Origin: CAXQZM01 sp964228455
GTDB lineage: Bacteria > Pseudomonadota > Alphaproteobacteria > UBA7985
Length of the DNA stretch: 21,528 nt
Direction of reading: 5' to 3'
Assembly: GCA_964228455.1 (NCBI GenBank)
Contig: CAXQZM010000002.1
Coordinates: 1 to 21,528, forward strand
A program made the position numbers and the translations under genes. Below the pieces are notes generated by a model. That model was not told where the DNA came from and ran no database searches. It worked only from the letters and a program-made list of their open reading frames with translations. Numbering within the stretch: the stretch's first letter is position 1; each line of letters starts with the position of its first letter. Shown piece after piece: positions 7,423 through 15,861 of this stretch.

Positions 7423-8787
7423 ATGGCAAGCCCCTCTCTCGCACTGGTAGGCCGACCCAATGTTGGTAAATCTACTCTGCTAAATCGTCTAGCAGGCAGA
7501 AGAATTGCATTGGTGCATGATATGCCAGGCGTCACCCGGGATTGGAAAGAGGCAGCTATTCGAATTGGTAGGCGGCACTTTAACCTAATTGATACGGCAG
7601 GACTTGAGGAGGAGGGAAAATTAGACGCCCTAGCTGACCGAATGACAGCGATGACACGGAACGCTATGGAGCAAGCAGATCTAATTGTCTTCATGATTGA
7701 TGCACGTTCAGGGTTAACGCCATTTGATGAGCACTTCGCCGAACTGATAAGAAAGTCTGGCAAAGATGTTCTTTTGATTGCCAACAAATGTGAAGGTAAA
7801 GCAGGTCAAAGTGGGATACTAGAGGCTTATTCCCTTGGACTTGGTTCACCAATCGGAGTTTCCGCGGAGCATGGAGACGGTGTGGGAAACTTATTAGATG
7901 CTATATCAGCGTGGGGTGATGAATGGGCAAAAAAGAGCGGAACCTCTAATGGTTATATTGAAGACGAAAATGAAGAGACGCCTTTACGTCTAGCAATTGT
8001 CGGAAGGCCAAATGCGGGAAAATCTACGTTCATTAATGCCCTGTTGGGCAACGATCGCTTGCTTACGGGTCCTGAAGCTGGGTTGACTAGAGACTCCATT
8101 ACACTTCCATTTCTACACAGCGATCATCAGTTAGAATTAATCGATACTGCGGGTTTGCGCCGCAAAGCGAGAATAAAGAAGAGCCTCGAAAAACTGTCAG
8201 CAGGCGAAAGTCTTGGAGCAATCAGATTCGCGCACGTCGTGGTTTTGATGCTCGATGGGGAATTAGGACTTGATAAGCAAGATTTAGATATTGCGCGCCA
8301 CGTCTTGGAAGAAGGGCGAAATTTAATCATTGCGATCAACAAATGGGATCAGGTTAGTGATGGTCAATCTACTTTGAAAGAGATTCATCATCGTCTTGGG
8401 ATATCTTTAACCCAAGCCAAGGGTGTTCCGGTTCATACGCTTTCGGCTCTTCACGGAAAGAATCTGCACCAAATATTAGATAGCGCTGTTGCACTTTATG
8501 GCGCATGGAATTGGCGATTAAGCACATCAGATCTTAACACATGGCTGCGCGCGGCAATCGACAGGCACCCACCACCTCTAGTTGGCTCAGGCCGGGTCAA
8601 GATCCGCTACGGTACTCAAGTAAAATCCCGGCCTCCGACCTTTGCTTTCTTTGGAACTCGGGTAAACGATTTACCTAAGTCATATGAGCGCTACTTGGAG
8701 AATAGTTTGCGTGACGCATTTGATTTTTGGGGGCCACCTCTCCGCCTAAATTTCCGGCAGGGGAAAAATCCTTACAGCGATGAATAG
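7423..8787 (+). CDS. der: Ribosome biogenesis GTPase Der (EngA)
   Basis: Essential GTPase acting in 50S subunit assembly, with two tandem G domains and a C-terminal KH-like RNA-binding domain. Domain 1: G1 loop at residues 10-18 (GRPNVGKST), DTAGLEEE as G3, and NKCEGKAG in place of the canonical NKxD as G4. Domain 2: G1 at residues 194-201 (GRPNAGKS), G2 threonine in GLTRDS, DTAGLRRK as G3, and NKWD as G4. The KH-like end includes RHPPPLVGSGRVKIRYGTQVKSRPPTFAFF. The double GRPNxGKS signature is diagnostic and the 454 residues match the family. The ATG lies 12 bp after the bamB stop, with AAGG 10 bases upstream. The gene faces the convergent SDR gene with 56 bp between; I found no convincing terminator hairpin there. 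Confidence 0.97.
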   Translation: MASPSLALVGRPNVGKSTLLNRLAGRRIALVHDMPGVTRDWKEAAIRIGRRHFNLIDTAGLEEEGKLDALADRMTAMTRNAMEQADLIVFMIDARSGLTPFDEHFAELIRKSGKDVLLIANKCEGKAGQSGILEAYSLGLGSPIGVSAEHGDGVGNLLDAISAWGDEWAKKSGTSNGYIEDENEETPLRLAIVGRPNAGKSTFINALLGNDRLLTGPEAGLTRDSITLPFLHSDHQLELIDTAGLRRKARIKKSLEKLSAGESLGAIRFAHVVVLMLDGELGLDKQDLDIARHVLEEGRNLIIAINKWDQVSDGQSTLKEIHHRLGISLTQAKGVPVHTLSALHGKNLHQILDSAVALYGAWNWRLSTSDLNTWLRAAIDRHPPPLVGSGRVKIRYGTQVKSRPPTFAFFGTRVNDLPKSYERYLENSLRDAFDFWGPPLRLNFRQGKNPYSDE

Positions 8788-8843
8788 TTGCTCAGGAATT
8801 TTTACAAATATTGTCTGCTGTCTGGCAAACTAAAACTTAAACT

Positions 8844-9539
8844 TTAGTAATTGTCTGCGTGCAATCGTTGGCCAGATTCCAGTTCTGGATCAAACAGAAG
8901 ATTTGCTATGACGCGACCCACCTCATCAGCTGAACGAACAGTCATAGGATCCTCTCCTGGATAAGCGGTTGCTCGCATATCAGTTCTAACTCTTCCTGGA
9001 TCAAAGAGAGTTGCCTTAACCTGACGGGAGGTTTCATTAGAAAATGCCATCATCAAAGCCTCTAAGCCAGCTTTAGAAGATGCATAGGCTGCCCAGTATG
9101 ATCTGGGATTAAGCACGGCACCTGTTGTCAACGCCATCACATGCCCTTTGGCTTTTCTAAGTAACGGAGCGAAGGCCTGGAGAAATACAAAGTTTGCCAT
9201 TAAATTTGTTTCCATCACTTCGCCAAAATGGGCTGGCTCTAAATCTTCCACCGACTGCAAGCGACCAAGAGTTCCACCGTTTAAAACAAGGCCATCTAAC
9301 CCCTGGTCAAATCTCTTCGATAAACTTCGTGCCATCTCCTGTATGCCTGGAAAGTTTCGCAAATCATGTTGCACAAGAGTTGAAGTCCCGCCGCGCGTGC
9401 GCACCAGATCATCTGTATGCTCCAGCTCTGCGACAGTTCGAGACGTCAATATTAAATGAATATCTGGGCTAGCCAATGCCATGGCGGTTGCTTGGCCAAT
9501 ACCTCGACCCGCACCCGTAATTAATACAATTTTAGTCAT
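8844..9539 (-). CDS. SDR-family NAD(P)-dependent oxidoreductase
   Basis: A classical short-chain dehydrogenase/reductase with a Rossmann fold; substrate unknown. The cofactor-binding TGAGRGIG motif is at residues 8-15, LVLNGG takes the place of the usual NNAG, and the catalytic tyrosine and lysine are Y152 and K156 in YASSK. The position 13 residues before the tyrosine, where most SDRs have the catalytic serine, is T139 (ALTTGAVLNP). This could be a conservative replacement, or the neighbouring T138 could serve. Length is 231 residues, at the short end of the family, with the tail GQRLHADNY. It is the last gene of the leftward series and is convergent with der. The 85-bp gap to the GNAT gene upstream leaves operon membership open. 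An in vivo role cannot be inferred from context. Confidence 0.88.
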   Translation of the reverse strand: MTKIVLITGAGRGIGQATAMALASPDIHLILTSRTVAELEHTDDLVRTRGGTSTLVQHDLRNFPGIQEMARSLSKRFDQGLDGLVLNGGTLGRLQSVEDLEPAHFGEVMETNLMANFVFLQAFAPLLRKAKGHVMALTTGAVLNPRSYWAAYASSKAGLEALMMAFSNETSRQVKATLFDPGRVRTDMRATAYPGEDPMTVRSADEVGRVIANLLFDPELESGQRLHADNY

Positions 9540-9624
9540 TTAAACAGGCGCCTCTCTTGCTTGATCGTCAATCAGAAGATCTCATAAATCTTAGAGGTAA
9601 CAAGGGGTTGATGGCAACAAAAAC

Positions 9625-10176
9625 CTAGTCCAAAATTTCTTCCCTCAACGCAGCATACAGCCACATGTCGCACCATTCACCTTTAGTAAATACTGACTTC
9701 TTAAACTCCCCCTCTAACCGAAGTCTCAACTTTTTGGCGAGGGCTGCTGACCCAGGATTCCTTGTATCAATATTAGCAACAATTCTGTGAACAGAAGATT
9801 GCGTCAGCAAGAAGTTAAGAAATGCCTCACTAGCTTCAAATGCATAGCCCTCTCGCCAAAATGACCGGTTTGTTACCCACCCTACATCCGCGGTTTTACT
9901 GGCGTGGGATAACAGTGATGCATTGGACTGCCCTATTACTTTACCAGTGGTTTTAAGCTCCCAGCCTAAAACTAAATAGTCCCCTTCACTGGTTAGCTCT
10001 GCTACGCAATCGCTGTAGCTTTCCACAGCAACCTCGACATCGATTGCCGAGCGGAGAGTCCAAGGAAGATAACTAACAACTCTTTGATCACCATGAAATT
10101 CCAGCAAATCAGAAACGTCAGCGGTGCTAAGCGGTCGCAAAAGCAATCGCTTAGTTTCAATCGTTAACATATCCAT
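9625..10176 (-). CDS. GNAT-family N-acetyltransferase (RimJ/RimL type)
   Basis: A single-domain acetyltransferase using acetyl-CoA; acceptor unknown. The opening IETKRLLLRPLSTADVSDLLEF is the typical start of the RimJ/RimL/Acetyltransf_3 group. The central strand WELKTTGKVIGQSNASL precedes DVGWVTNRSFWREGYAFEAS, in which W-R-E-G-Y-A is the acetyl-CoA pyrophosphate-binding motif (R/Q-x-x-G-x-A). The ending HRIVANIDTRNPGSAALAKKL with a closing basic strand is the usual C-terminal half; the RNPGSAALAKKLRL segment strongly matches the family pattern of N-x-x-S-x-x-x-x-x-K-x-G/L-F. The 183 residues are normal. It could modify a protein N-terminus as RimJ/RimL do, or a small molecule; sequence does not decide. 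It lies 71 bp downstream of the DUF1772 gene on the same strand. Confidence 0.88.
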   Translation of the reverse strand: MDMLTIETKRLLLRPLSTADVSDLLEFHGDQRVVSYLPWTLRSAIDVEVAVESYSDCVAELTSEGDYLVLGWELKTTGKVIGQSNASLLSHASKTADVGWVTNRSFWREGYAFEASEAFLNFLLTQSSVHRIVANIDTRNPGSAALAKKLRLRLEGEFKKSVFTKGEWCDMWLYAALREEILD

Positions 10177-10247
10177 CCAGAACCCATTTCAAAAAGGGCC
10201 TAGAAAAAACGCTTCTTTCTATGATTTTTCCAGCCAAGTTTGCTGTT

Positions 10248-10742
10248 TTACTGCAACGCCATCAGGATTAGAAGTGCCACACTTACAGCAAAAGAAATGC
10301 CCGTTCGGATACTATTATAGTAATTCCACTTAGGTTCAAAGTTCATGCGCTCTTTGCTCAATTGGTCATTGTCAACGATGTCGACTTCAATTGCTTTCAG
10401 GCGATTATTTAACGGCAAGTGGATTGTAACAGTTAAACCTTGAACACCAATCAAGTAGATAGCGCCGATAAGTGCTAGCGCCCAACTGCCTGTTAGGCCG
10501 TGGGTCAAAATCGACATTACATTCAACCCAAACAAGGAGATAATGGAACCTACCCATGCCAGCATGAATAAAGGGTGGTTATTTTGTATGACGGCATCTG
10601 TCACTTGGAATGCTCTTATGAAGTCTTTGTCATTAAGCTTCGAAATACCAGGCATTACCACAATTGCATATGTGAAGATAAAGCCCGTAACTAAAGCACA
10701 AGATAAAATTGAAACAATAAATAAAATATCAATTAAGCTCAC
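10248..10742 (-). CDS. DUF1772 (anthrone-oxygenase-like) integral membrane protein
   Basis: A small membrane protein with four hydrophobic stretches at about residues 5-30, 59-80, 87-107 and 145-163. Family recognition comes from the VMPGISKLNDKDFIRAFQ segment after the first membrane span and from HLPLNNRLKAIEVD before a charged loop, followed by WNYYNSIRTGISF before the last span. Members of DUF1772 are mostly uncharacterised; the anthrone oxygenase name comes from fungal polyketide enzymes and should not be transferred as a function. The start is GTG at 10742, supported by an AGGA 9 bases upstream on the coding strand (10752-10755). The gene lies 61 bp downstream of guaA. Nothing nearby suggests a shared pathway. 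Confidence 0.82.
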   Translation of the reverse strand: MSLIDILFIVSILSCALVTGFIFTYAIVVMPGISKLNDKDFIRAFQVTDAVIQNNHPLFMLAWVGSIISLFGLNVMSILTHGLTGSWALALIGAIYLIGVQGLTVTIHLPLNNRLKAIEVDIVDNDQLSKERMNFEPKWNYYNSIRTGISFAVSVALLILMALQ

Positions 10743-10803
10743 GTCTCAAAATCCTATATTGGTAAAGCGTTTTTAAACTGGCACTAAAGTGAACTGTTTA
10801 AAC

Positions 10804-12351
10804 TTATTCCCACTCAATAGTGCCTGGTGGCTTTGAGGTGTAATCATAAACAACGCGGTTAACACCACGCACCTCATTGATAATTCTCGTCGCTGTTTCA
10901 GTTAAAAAGCCGGCCTCAAATGGGTACACATCAGCCGTCATACCGTCCGTGGACGTTACTGCGCGCAGTGCAGCAACCCGCTCATACGTGCGGCCATCAC
11001 CCATAACTCCAACCGAGCGAACCGGAAGTAAAACTGCGAACGCTTGCCAAATCTTATCGTATAGACCTGCTCTTCTAATTTGATCGAGATAAACTGCATC
11101 AACTTCTCTGAGAAGATCTGCGGAATCACTATCAACTTCGCCAGGGATTCTGATAGCCAAACCTGGGCCCGGGAACGGATGCCGACCAACTAGCATTTCT
11201 GGCATACCCATTTCTCTCCCAAGTGCGCGAACCTCATCTTTGAATAATTCACGCAGTGGCTCGACCAGCTTTAATCCCATTCGTTCTGGCAATCCACCAA
11301 CGTTATGATGAGATTTTATTGTTACAGACGGCCCTCCGTCAAAGCTGACTGATTCTATAACATCTGGATAAAGGGTGCCTTGCGCCAAAAAATTAACACC
11401 TTGGATTTTTTTCGCCTCTGCTTCAAAAACCTCGACAAACATTCGGCCAATTATTTTGCGCTTTACTTCCGGGTCACTGACTCCCTCAAGTTCATCAAAA
11501 AAAGCCCGTGATGCATCAACTGTAATTAACGGAATGTTGTATGAACCTTGGAAAAGGGCCTCAACCTCTGAACGCTCATCCTTGCGCAGCAATCCATGAT
11601 CCACAAAGATACAGGTCAATTGGTCGCCAATTGCTTCATGCAACAAGACTGCCGCAACCGATGAGTCCACGCCACCCGATAAGCCACAAATAACCTTAGA
11701 TGAGCCCACTTGTCTTCGAATTGAAGCAATTGCTTGTGATCGATAAGAGGCCATAGTCCAATCCCCAGAGCATCCACAGATTTCACGAACAAATCTTCCA
11801 AGTAACGCTGCACCATCTGGGGTATGGACAACTTCTGGATGAAATTGGCTTGCAAACCAGGGCTTGGTCTCGTGCGCCACGAGCGCATAAGGGGCACCAG
11901 CTGACCTCGCTAACACCCGGAAACCTTCTGCGAGCTCCGTAACCTTATCACCGTGGGACATCCAAACTTGCGGGGTAAGCCCAGGAACCCAAAAGTCAGA
12001 AATAAGCGGATGGTCAGCAACAATATCCAAACTAGATCGGCCAAACTCTTGGGCGTCTGACTTGGAAACTTTACCTCCAAGGGACTGCATTAAGGCCTGT
12101 TGGCCATAACAGATTCCAAAAATTGGAACATCCAAATTTAATACAAAATCTGGTATTTTTGGTGAATTAGTATCCGTAACCGAGGCAGGGCCACCAGACA
12201 AAATTATCCCTCTGGGGTTTAAAGAAACAGCCCTGGTAGGATCACAGTTGTAGGGCATTACTTGGCAGTAAACACCTGCCTCTCTAACTCGGCGCGCAAT
12301 TAATTGTGTGACCTGCGATCCAAAGTCCAAGATCAAAATTGAATCGGTCAT
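10804..12351 (-). CDS. guaA: GMP synthase (glutamine-hydrolysing)
   Basis: Converts XMP to GMP using ATP and glutamine, the last step of GMP synthesis. The N-terminal class I glutamine amidotransferase domain (about residues 1-195) has the nucleophile C81 in GICYGQQ and the partners H171 and E173 in SQFHPEV. The ATP-pyrophosphatase domain follows, with the PP-loop at residues 225-231 (SGGVDSS). The C-terminal dimerisation domain is complete (ending YDYTSKPPGTIEWE, the family's conserved end). The 515 residues match the family. The ATG overlaps the guaB stop by 4 bp, so the two are translationally coupled and give IMP to XMP to GMP from one message. No attenuator or purine riboswitch is seen before either gene. 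Confidence 0.98.
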   Translation of the reverse strand: MTDSILILDFGSQVTQLIARRVREAGVYCQVMPYNCDPTRAVSLNPRGIILSGGPASVTDTNSPKIPDFVLNLDVPIFGICYGQQALMQSLGGKVSKSDAQEFGRSSLDIVADHPLISDFWVPGLTPQVWMSHGDKVTELAEGFRVLARSAGAPYALVAHETKPWFASQFHPEVVHTPDGAALLGRFVREICGCSGDWTMASYRSQAIASIRRQVGSSKVICGLSGGVDSSVAAVLLHEAIGDQLTCIFVDHGLLRKDERSEVEALFQGSYNIPLITVDASRAFFDELEGVSDPEVKRKIIGRMFVEVFEAEAKKIQGVNFLAQGTLYPDVIESVSFDGGPSVTIKSHHNVGGLPERMGLKLVEPLRELFKDEVRALGREMGMPEMLVGRHPFPGPGLAIRIPGEVDSDSADLLREVDAVYLDQIRRAGLYDKIWQAFAVLLPVRSVGVMGDGRTYERVAALRAVTSTDGMTADVYPFEAGFLTETATRIINEVRGVNRVVYDYTSKPPGTIEWE

Positions 12352-13832
12352 GCGCCACCTGTCTTGCCATAATTCGGCGCGTCTTTCGTTATCGCTACAT
12401 CATGAACATGGGATTCCCTTAGCCCTGCTCCAGAAATCTGCACGAATTCAACCCCGCCTCTCATTGTGGATATAGACCCATGACCAGTATACCCCATTGC
12501 AGCTTTGAGACCTCCGACTAGCTGATGAACAACATTTCCAGCTGGGCCCTTGTAAGGCACCTGTCCCTCAATACCTTCTGGAACCAACTTCAATTCAGAC
12601 TTTACATCGGCTTGAAAATAGCGATCTGCAGAACCGCGAGACATAGCTCCAAGAGATCCCATCCCACGATATGCCTTATATGAACGCCCTTGGTATAAGA
12701 ACACCTCTCCAGGAGCTTCATCGGTACCGGCCAATAAGGAGCCAACCATACACACGTTAGCACCTGCAGCGATTGCTTTGGCCATATCGCCTGAGTACTT
12801 TAAGCCACCATCAGCAATTACCGGTATATTCTGTAAATCGCATGCCCTCGACGCCTCCATTACTGCGTGCAGTTGAGGAACACCCACGCCAGCAACAATA
12901 CGAGTTGTGCAAATCGAACCAGGGCCTATCCCTACTTTTACAGTGTCAGCACCCGCATCTATAAGTGCTTTTGCTCCATCAGCAGTCGCTACATTGCCCG
13001 CAATAACTTGAGTTGCGTTAGAAAGTTTTTTGACAGCCGTGACCTGAGAAAGAACTCCCTCAGAGTGGCCATGCGCCGTATCTACAACTATCACATCACA
13101 GCCAGCATTAATTAGAGCCTCGGTTCTAGCTAAACCGTCGGCCCCCGTTCCAGTGGCAGCGGCAACACATAAACGTCCTTGATCATCTTTTGTTGCGTTC
13201 GGAAACTTCTGTGCTTTTTCAATGTCTTTTACTGTGATTAGGCCAATACACTTTCCTGCAGCATCCGTTACAAGTAACTTCTCAATCCGATGCTGGTGAA
13301 GTATCTGTCGAGCCTCATCGTGGCTAATACCCTCGTTTACCGTGACAACATCTCTCGTCATCAACTCTGATACAGGCATGTCCATCGCACTTGCAAATCG
13401 AACATCTCGGTTAGTTAATATGCCAACAAGTCTATCAGATCCTGTCTCGACAACTGGCAGCCCGGAAATTTTGTGCATTTCCATCAAATCAAGAGCATCT
13501 CCCAGCGTTGAAGACGGGTTTAATGTCAGAGGATTTACTACCATTCCGCTCTCAAATTTCTTAACCCGAGCAACCCTCGAAGCTTGATGCTCAATGCTTA
13601 AGTTTTTGTGGATCACGCCCAGGCCACCCATCTGCGCCATAGCAATTGCCATTCGTGCTTCGGTGACAGTGTCCATAGCTGCCGAAATAAGAGGGATGCC
13701 CAATTTTAGGGTTTTTGTTAGGGAAGTTTGAGTATCAACTTCACCTGGAAGGACAGCGGAAGCTGCAGGCTGCATGAGCACATCATCGAAAGTAAGTGCT
13801 AGCGGAATTGATTTTTTGTTTGACGTTGTCAT
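12348..13832 (-). CDS. guaB: Inosine-5'-monophosphate dehydrogenase
   Basis: Oxidises IMP to XMP with NAD+, the committed step toward guanine nucleotides. The TIM barrel starts at LALTFDDVLMQP and is interrupted by two CBS domains (about residues 95-215, including VSELMTRDVVTVNEG), which in this family bind adenine and guanine nucleotides. The catalytic loop is GIGPGSICTTR with C308, and the mobile flap is YRGMGSLGAMSRGSADRYFQ. The frame is open to a GTG at 13862, but I chose the ATG at 13832. It is preceded by AAGGA at a rather long 12-base spacing, it gives a normal 494-residue protein, and it places the active cysteine near its position in E. coli (305). It follows rlmE by 40 bp and overlaps guaA by 4 bp. 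No residue loss was seen. Confidence 0.96.
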   Translation of the reverse strand: MTTSNKKSIPLALTFDDVLMQPAASAVLPGEVDTQTSLTKTLKLGIPLISAAMDTVTEARMAIAMAQMGGLGVIHKNLSIEHQASRVARVKKFESGMVVNPLTLNPSSTLGDALDLMEMHKISGLPVVETGSDRLVGILTNRDVRFASAMDMPVSELMTRDVVTVNEGISHDEARQILHQHRIEKLLVTDAAGKCIGLITVKDIEKAQKFPNATKDDQGRLCVAAATGTGADGLARTEALINAGCDVIVVDTAHGHSEGVLSQVTAVKKLSNATQVIAGNVATADGAKALIDAGADTVKVGIGPGSICTTRIVAGVGVPQLHAVMEASRACDLQNIPVIADGGLKYSGDMAKAIAAGANVCMVGSLLAGTDEAPGEVFLYQGRSYKAYRGMGSLGAMSRGSADRYFQADVKSELKLVPEGIEGQVPYKGPAGNVVHQLVGGLKAAMGYTGHGSISTMRGGVEFVQISGAGLRESHVHDVAITKDAPNYGKTGGA

Positions 13833-13872
13833 CGGGAAAAGAGGTCCTTCATTAGATGACACCCCGCCCTAG

Positions 13873-14616
13873 CTACCCTGCCTCAGAATTACTACCCCTA
13901 AACCTCTCGCAAACCAAAAAGGTTTCTTTTGAATCATCTCGCGATGATTTAGGCTTCACATGTCTAACCCTTTCAAATGATAGCTTTAGGTCTGCCAGCA
14001 ACTCATTGTCGGAGCCACCTCTCAATGTCTTCGCGAGGAATAACCCCCCAGGACGAAGCACTTTGCGCGCGAACTCATACGAAATTGTTATAAGATGCAT
14101 GACTCGCATATGATCCGTTTGACTATGACCTGTTGAAGCAGCTGCCATGTCAGACACCACTGCATCCACTGGTCCCAAGAGCAAATCGCGAATGCGCTCC
14201 ATGTCATCGGAATCTCTTACATCGCCAACAACAGACAGCGTGCCCGGCACGGGCTCAATTTCCTGCAGGTCAATGCCTACAATCTGTCCTGATTTACATC
14301 GATTAGACATCACTTGAAGCCAGCCACCCGGTGCGCAACCTAAATCAACGATGCGGCTATTGGGTTTGAGAAACTTTAACCTCTCATCAAGCTCCAACAA
14401 TTTAAAGGCAGCCCTACCCCGGTAACCTAAACGTTTAGCCTCAGCGACGTATGGATCATTTAATTGCCTCTCAAGCCACTGAGTAGACGCAATTTTTCGC
14501 CGCTTTGCAGTCTTAACTTTAACCGCGAGGTTGCGTTGTCCCTGCCCTAAACCCTGGCTAGTATTTTCAATTTTGCTTAGATTAGGTTTGGATCTTGGTC
14601 CGATTGGGCGCTTCAT
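13873..14616 (-). CDS. rlmE: 23S rRNA (uridine-2'-O)-methyltransferase RlmE (FtsJ)
   Basis: A SAM-dependent methyltransferase; RlmE 2'-O-methylates U2552 in the A loop of 23S rRNA, a late step in 50S maturation. The N-terminal 40 residues are basic and not conserved. The FtsJ core begins at STQWLERQLNDPYVAEAKRL. SAM motif I is VDLGCAPGG at residues 90-98. The K-D-K-E catalytic tetrad is visible as K72 (AAFKLLELDE), D156 (VVSDMA), K196 (LAKTLRGG) and E231 (SKETFLV). At 247 residues it is longer than the E. coli protein because of the basic N-terminal extension. It overlaps ppx by 4 bp, so the start is set by coupling, with GGGGA 7 bases upstream. It precedes guaB by 40 bp, and the unit ppx-rlmE-guaB-guaA is likely one transcript. 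Confidence 0.95.
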   Translation of the reverse strand: MKRPIGPRSKPNLSKIENTSQGLGQGQRNLAVKVKTAKRRKIASTQWLERQLNDPYVAEAKRLGYRGRAAFKLLELDERLKFLKPNSRIVDLGCAPGGWLQVMSNRCKSGQIVGIDLQEIEPVPGTLSVVGDVRDSDDMERIRDLLLGPVDAVVSDMAAASTGHSQTDHMRVMHLITISYEFARKVLRPGGLFLAKTLRGGSDNELLADLKLSFERVRHVKPKSSRDDSKETFLVCERFRGSNSEAG

Positions 14617-15761
14617 ATTGATTCCCCAGAGTTAGCGGTAGAATGCGAACGACGAAAATCCTTACGAGCGCTTGCAAAGGCTTCATTTAAAAGCCCCTCT
14701 CGCAAGCCTCGATCGAGTACCAGCAAACGTTGAAATTGAAAGACGTCCCCTAAGCCCTCTAGTATGGCCATACCAGGTAAAACCAAATCTGCTCTGTCTT
14801 TTCCAATACATCCATTGGCTGAAAGACCTGCCAACCCTCCTTCAAGTAAGCCCTCGCGAATTGGAGCTGCGCGGCGCATGTTAAATAGGGTGCGGTCTAC
14901 TTTTTTTCGGTTATAAGAAGATAGTCCTAAGTCCAAAGCGCGCACGGTAGTTACTGTCCCTGACATCCCAACGGTCTGAACTTGATGCTTGCCCTGCAAA
15001 ACGGCGATGCCATGCTCTAATGCAAAACTTTGGAAAAGCTTAGATACCTCGGAACGCATAGCATCATAGCGCTCTGAGGTTAAATCTTCACCTCGATGGC
15101 CAAAATCTTCAGCAAGAGAAACAACACCTAGAGGCACAGAAATTGAACCGTTGAGCCGAAAACCTTTCCCTTTTTCAAACCGTAGAAAGGAAACTTCGGT
15201 ACTTCCGCCACCCACATCAAAGATAAGGGCATATGACCACCTTTTCCTCAAAAGTGGCAGGGTCGAAGCAACGCCTAGTTGGACTTCCTGCATTGGATCG
15301 ATGGTAATTAATGATATTCCTGTTTCGACCTTAACGCGTTCAATGAACTCGCGCCCATTACTTGCCTGGCGGCAAGCTTGTGTCGCTACCGCTCGGACGT
15401 CACTTGCACCTGATCGCTTTATTTTTCTGGCACAGATTTTTAAGGCTGCAACTGTCCGGTCCATTGCTGCACTATTTAGAACACCAGATTGGCTAAGACC
15501 TTCCCCTAATCTGACAATTCTAGAGAAAGAATCAATGACACGAAATTCTCCACTTCGATTTCTCTTTGGCCCACGAAAATCTTCAGCAATCAATAACCGG
15601 CAGTTATTAGTTCCCAGGTCAATAACTGCGGCGCGACGCCGGCCTGACATCACTTTTCGGTGAGCGTGCCTTGGCTTACTTTGCTTACTATGAGGCGGAC
15701 CTTTTGGGGCATGGCGCCCAAGTCCCGACCTTTTTTCGCCAGACTTGTCAGCCTCTGGCAT
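14613..15761 (-). CDS. Ppx/GppA family phosphatase
   Basis: An exopolyphosphatase/guanosine pentaphosphate phosphohydrolase of the ASKHA fold. Enzymes of this family remove terminal phosphate from polyphosphate or convert pppGpp to ppGpp; which one cannot be decided here. Phosphate-1 loop: AVIDLGTNNCRLLIAE at about residues 45-60. The second loop IFDVGGGSTEVSFL is about 130 residues later. SVPLGVVSLAED and TVGMSGTVTTV are further family motifs. The frame is open to a TTG at 15767, but the ATG at 15761 has GAGGGAAAGG 6 bases upstream, so I use it (382 residues). It is preceded by about 38 K/R/H-rich residues not part of the fold; M38, shortly before the first loop, is a possible internal start. 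At under 400 residues it lacks the longer C-terminal domain of E. coli Ppx. It is the first gene of the leftward unit. Confidence 0.9.
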   Translation of the reverse strand: MPEADKSGEKRSGLGRHAPKGPPHSKQSKPRHAHRKVMSGRRRAAVIDLGTNNCRLLIAEDFRGPKRNRSGEFRVIDSFSRIVRLGEGLSQSGVLNSAAMDRTVAALKICARKIKRSGASDVRAVATQACRQASNGREFIERVKVETGISLITIDPMQEVQLGVASTLPLLRKRWSYALIFDVGGGSTEVSFLRFEKGKGFRLNGSISVPLGVVSLAEDFGHRGEDLTSERYDAMRSEVSKLFQSFALEHGIAVLQGKHQVQTVGMSGTVTTVRALDLGLSSYNRKKVDRTLFNMRRAAPIREGLLEGGLAGLSANGCIGKDRADLVLPGMAILEGLGDVFQFQRLLVLDRGLREGLLNEAFASARKDFRRSHSTANSGESI

Positions 15762-15767
15762 ATGCAA

Positions 15768-15772
15768 CCTTT
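15768..15772 (-). promoter_or_regulatory. Shine-Dalgarno deciding the ppx/gppA start
   Basis: On the minus strand AAAGG (within a longer GAGGGAAAGG) lies 6 bases before the ATG at 15761 and directly abuts the alternative TTG at 15767, so only the ATG is correctly spaced. Confidence 0.6.
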
Positions 15773-15861
15773 CCCTCGAGATACATCACTAACACATGAA
15801 AACGAGGCACTTAAATATGTAACAACTTAATAATTGGCTTAGAGAAACTTGAACCGTAATC

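Noticed and set aside
7768..7800. Non-canonical NKCE in place of NKxD in the first G domain of Der
   Set aside because: As far as I recall, the fourth position of this motif varies in Der proteins of related bacteria; the rest of the domain is intact, so it is not evidence of decay.
8788..8843. Possible bidirectional terminator between der and the SDR gene
   Set aside because: Only a 5-bp stem (CTAAA/TTTAG) could be found, with no T-run, so it is too weak to call.
10743..10803. AT-rich partial palindrome containing GTTTAAAC downstream of guaA
   Set aside because: Pairing is short and broken, and no clean stem followed by a T-run could be drawn on the guaA strand.
15151..15663. Plus-strand open frame (170 codons) opposite ppx/gppA
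   Set aside because: Entirely inside the conserved phosphatase gene on the other strand, with no family resemblance and no ribosome site.
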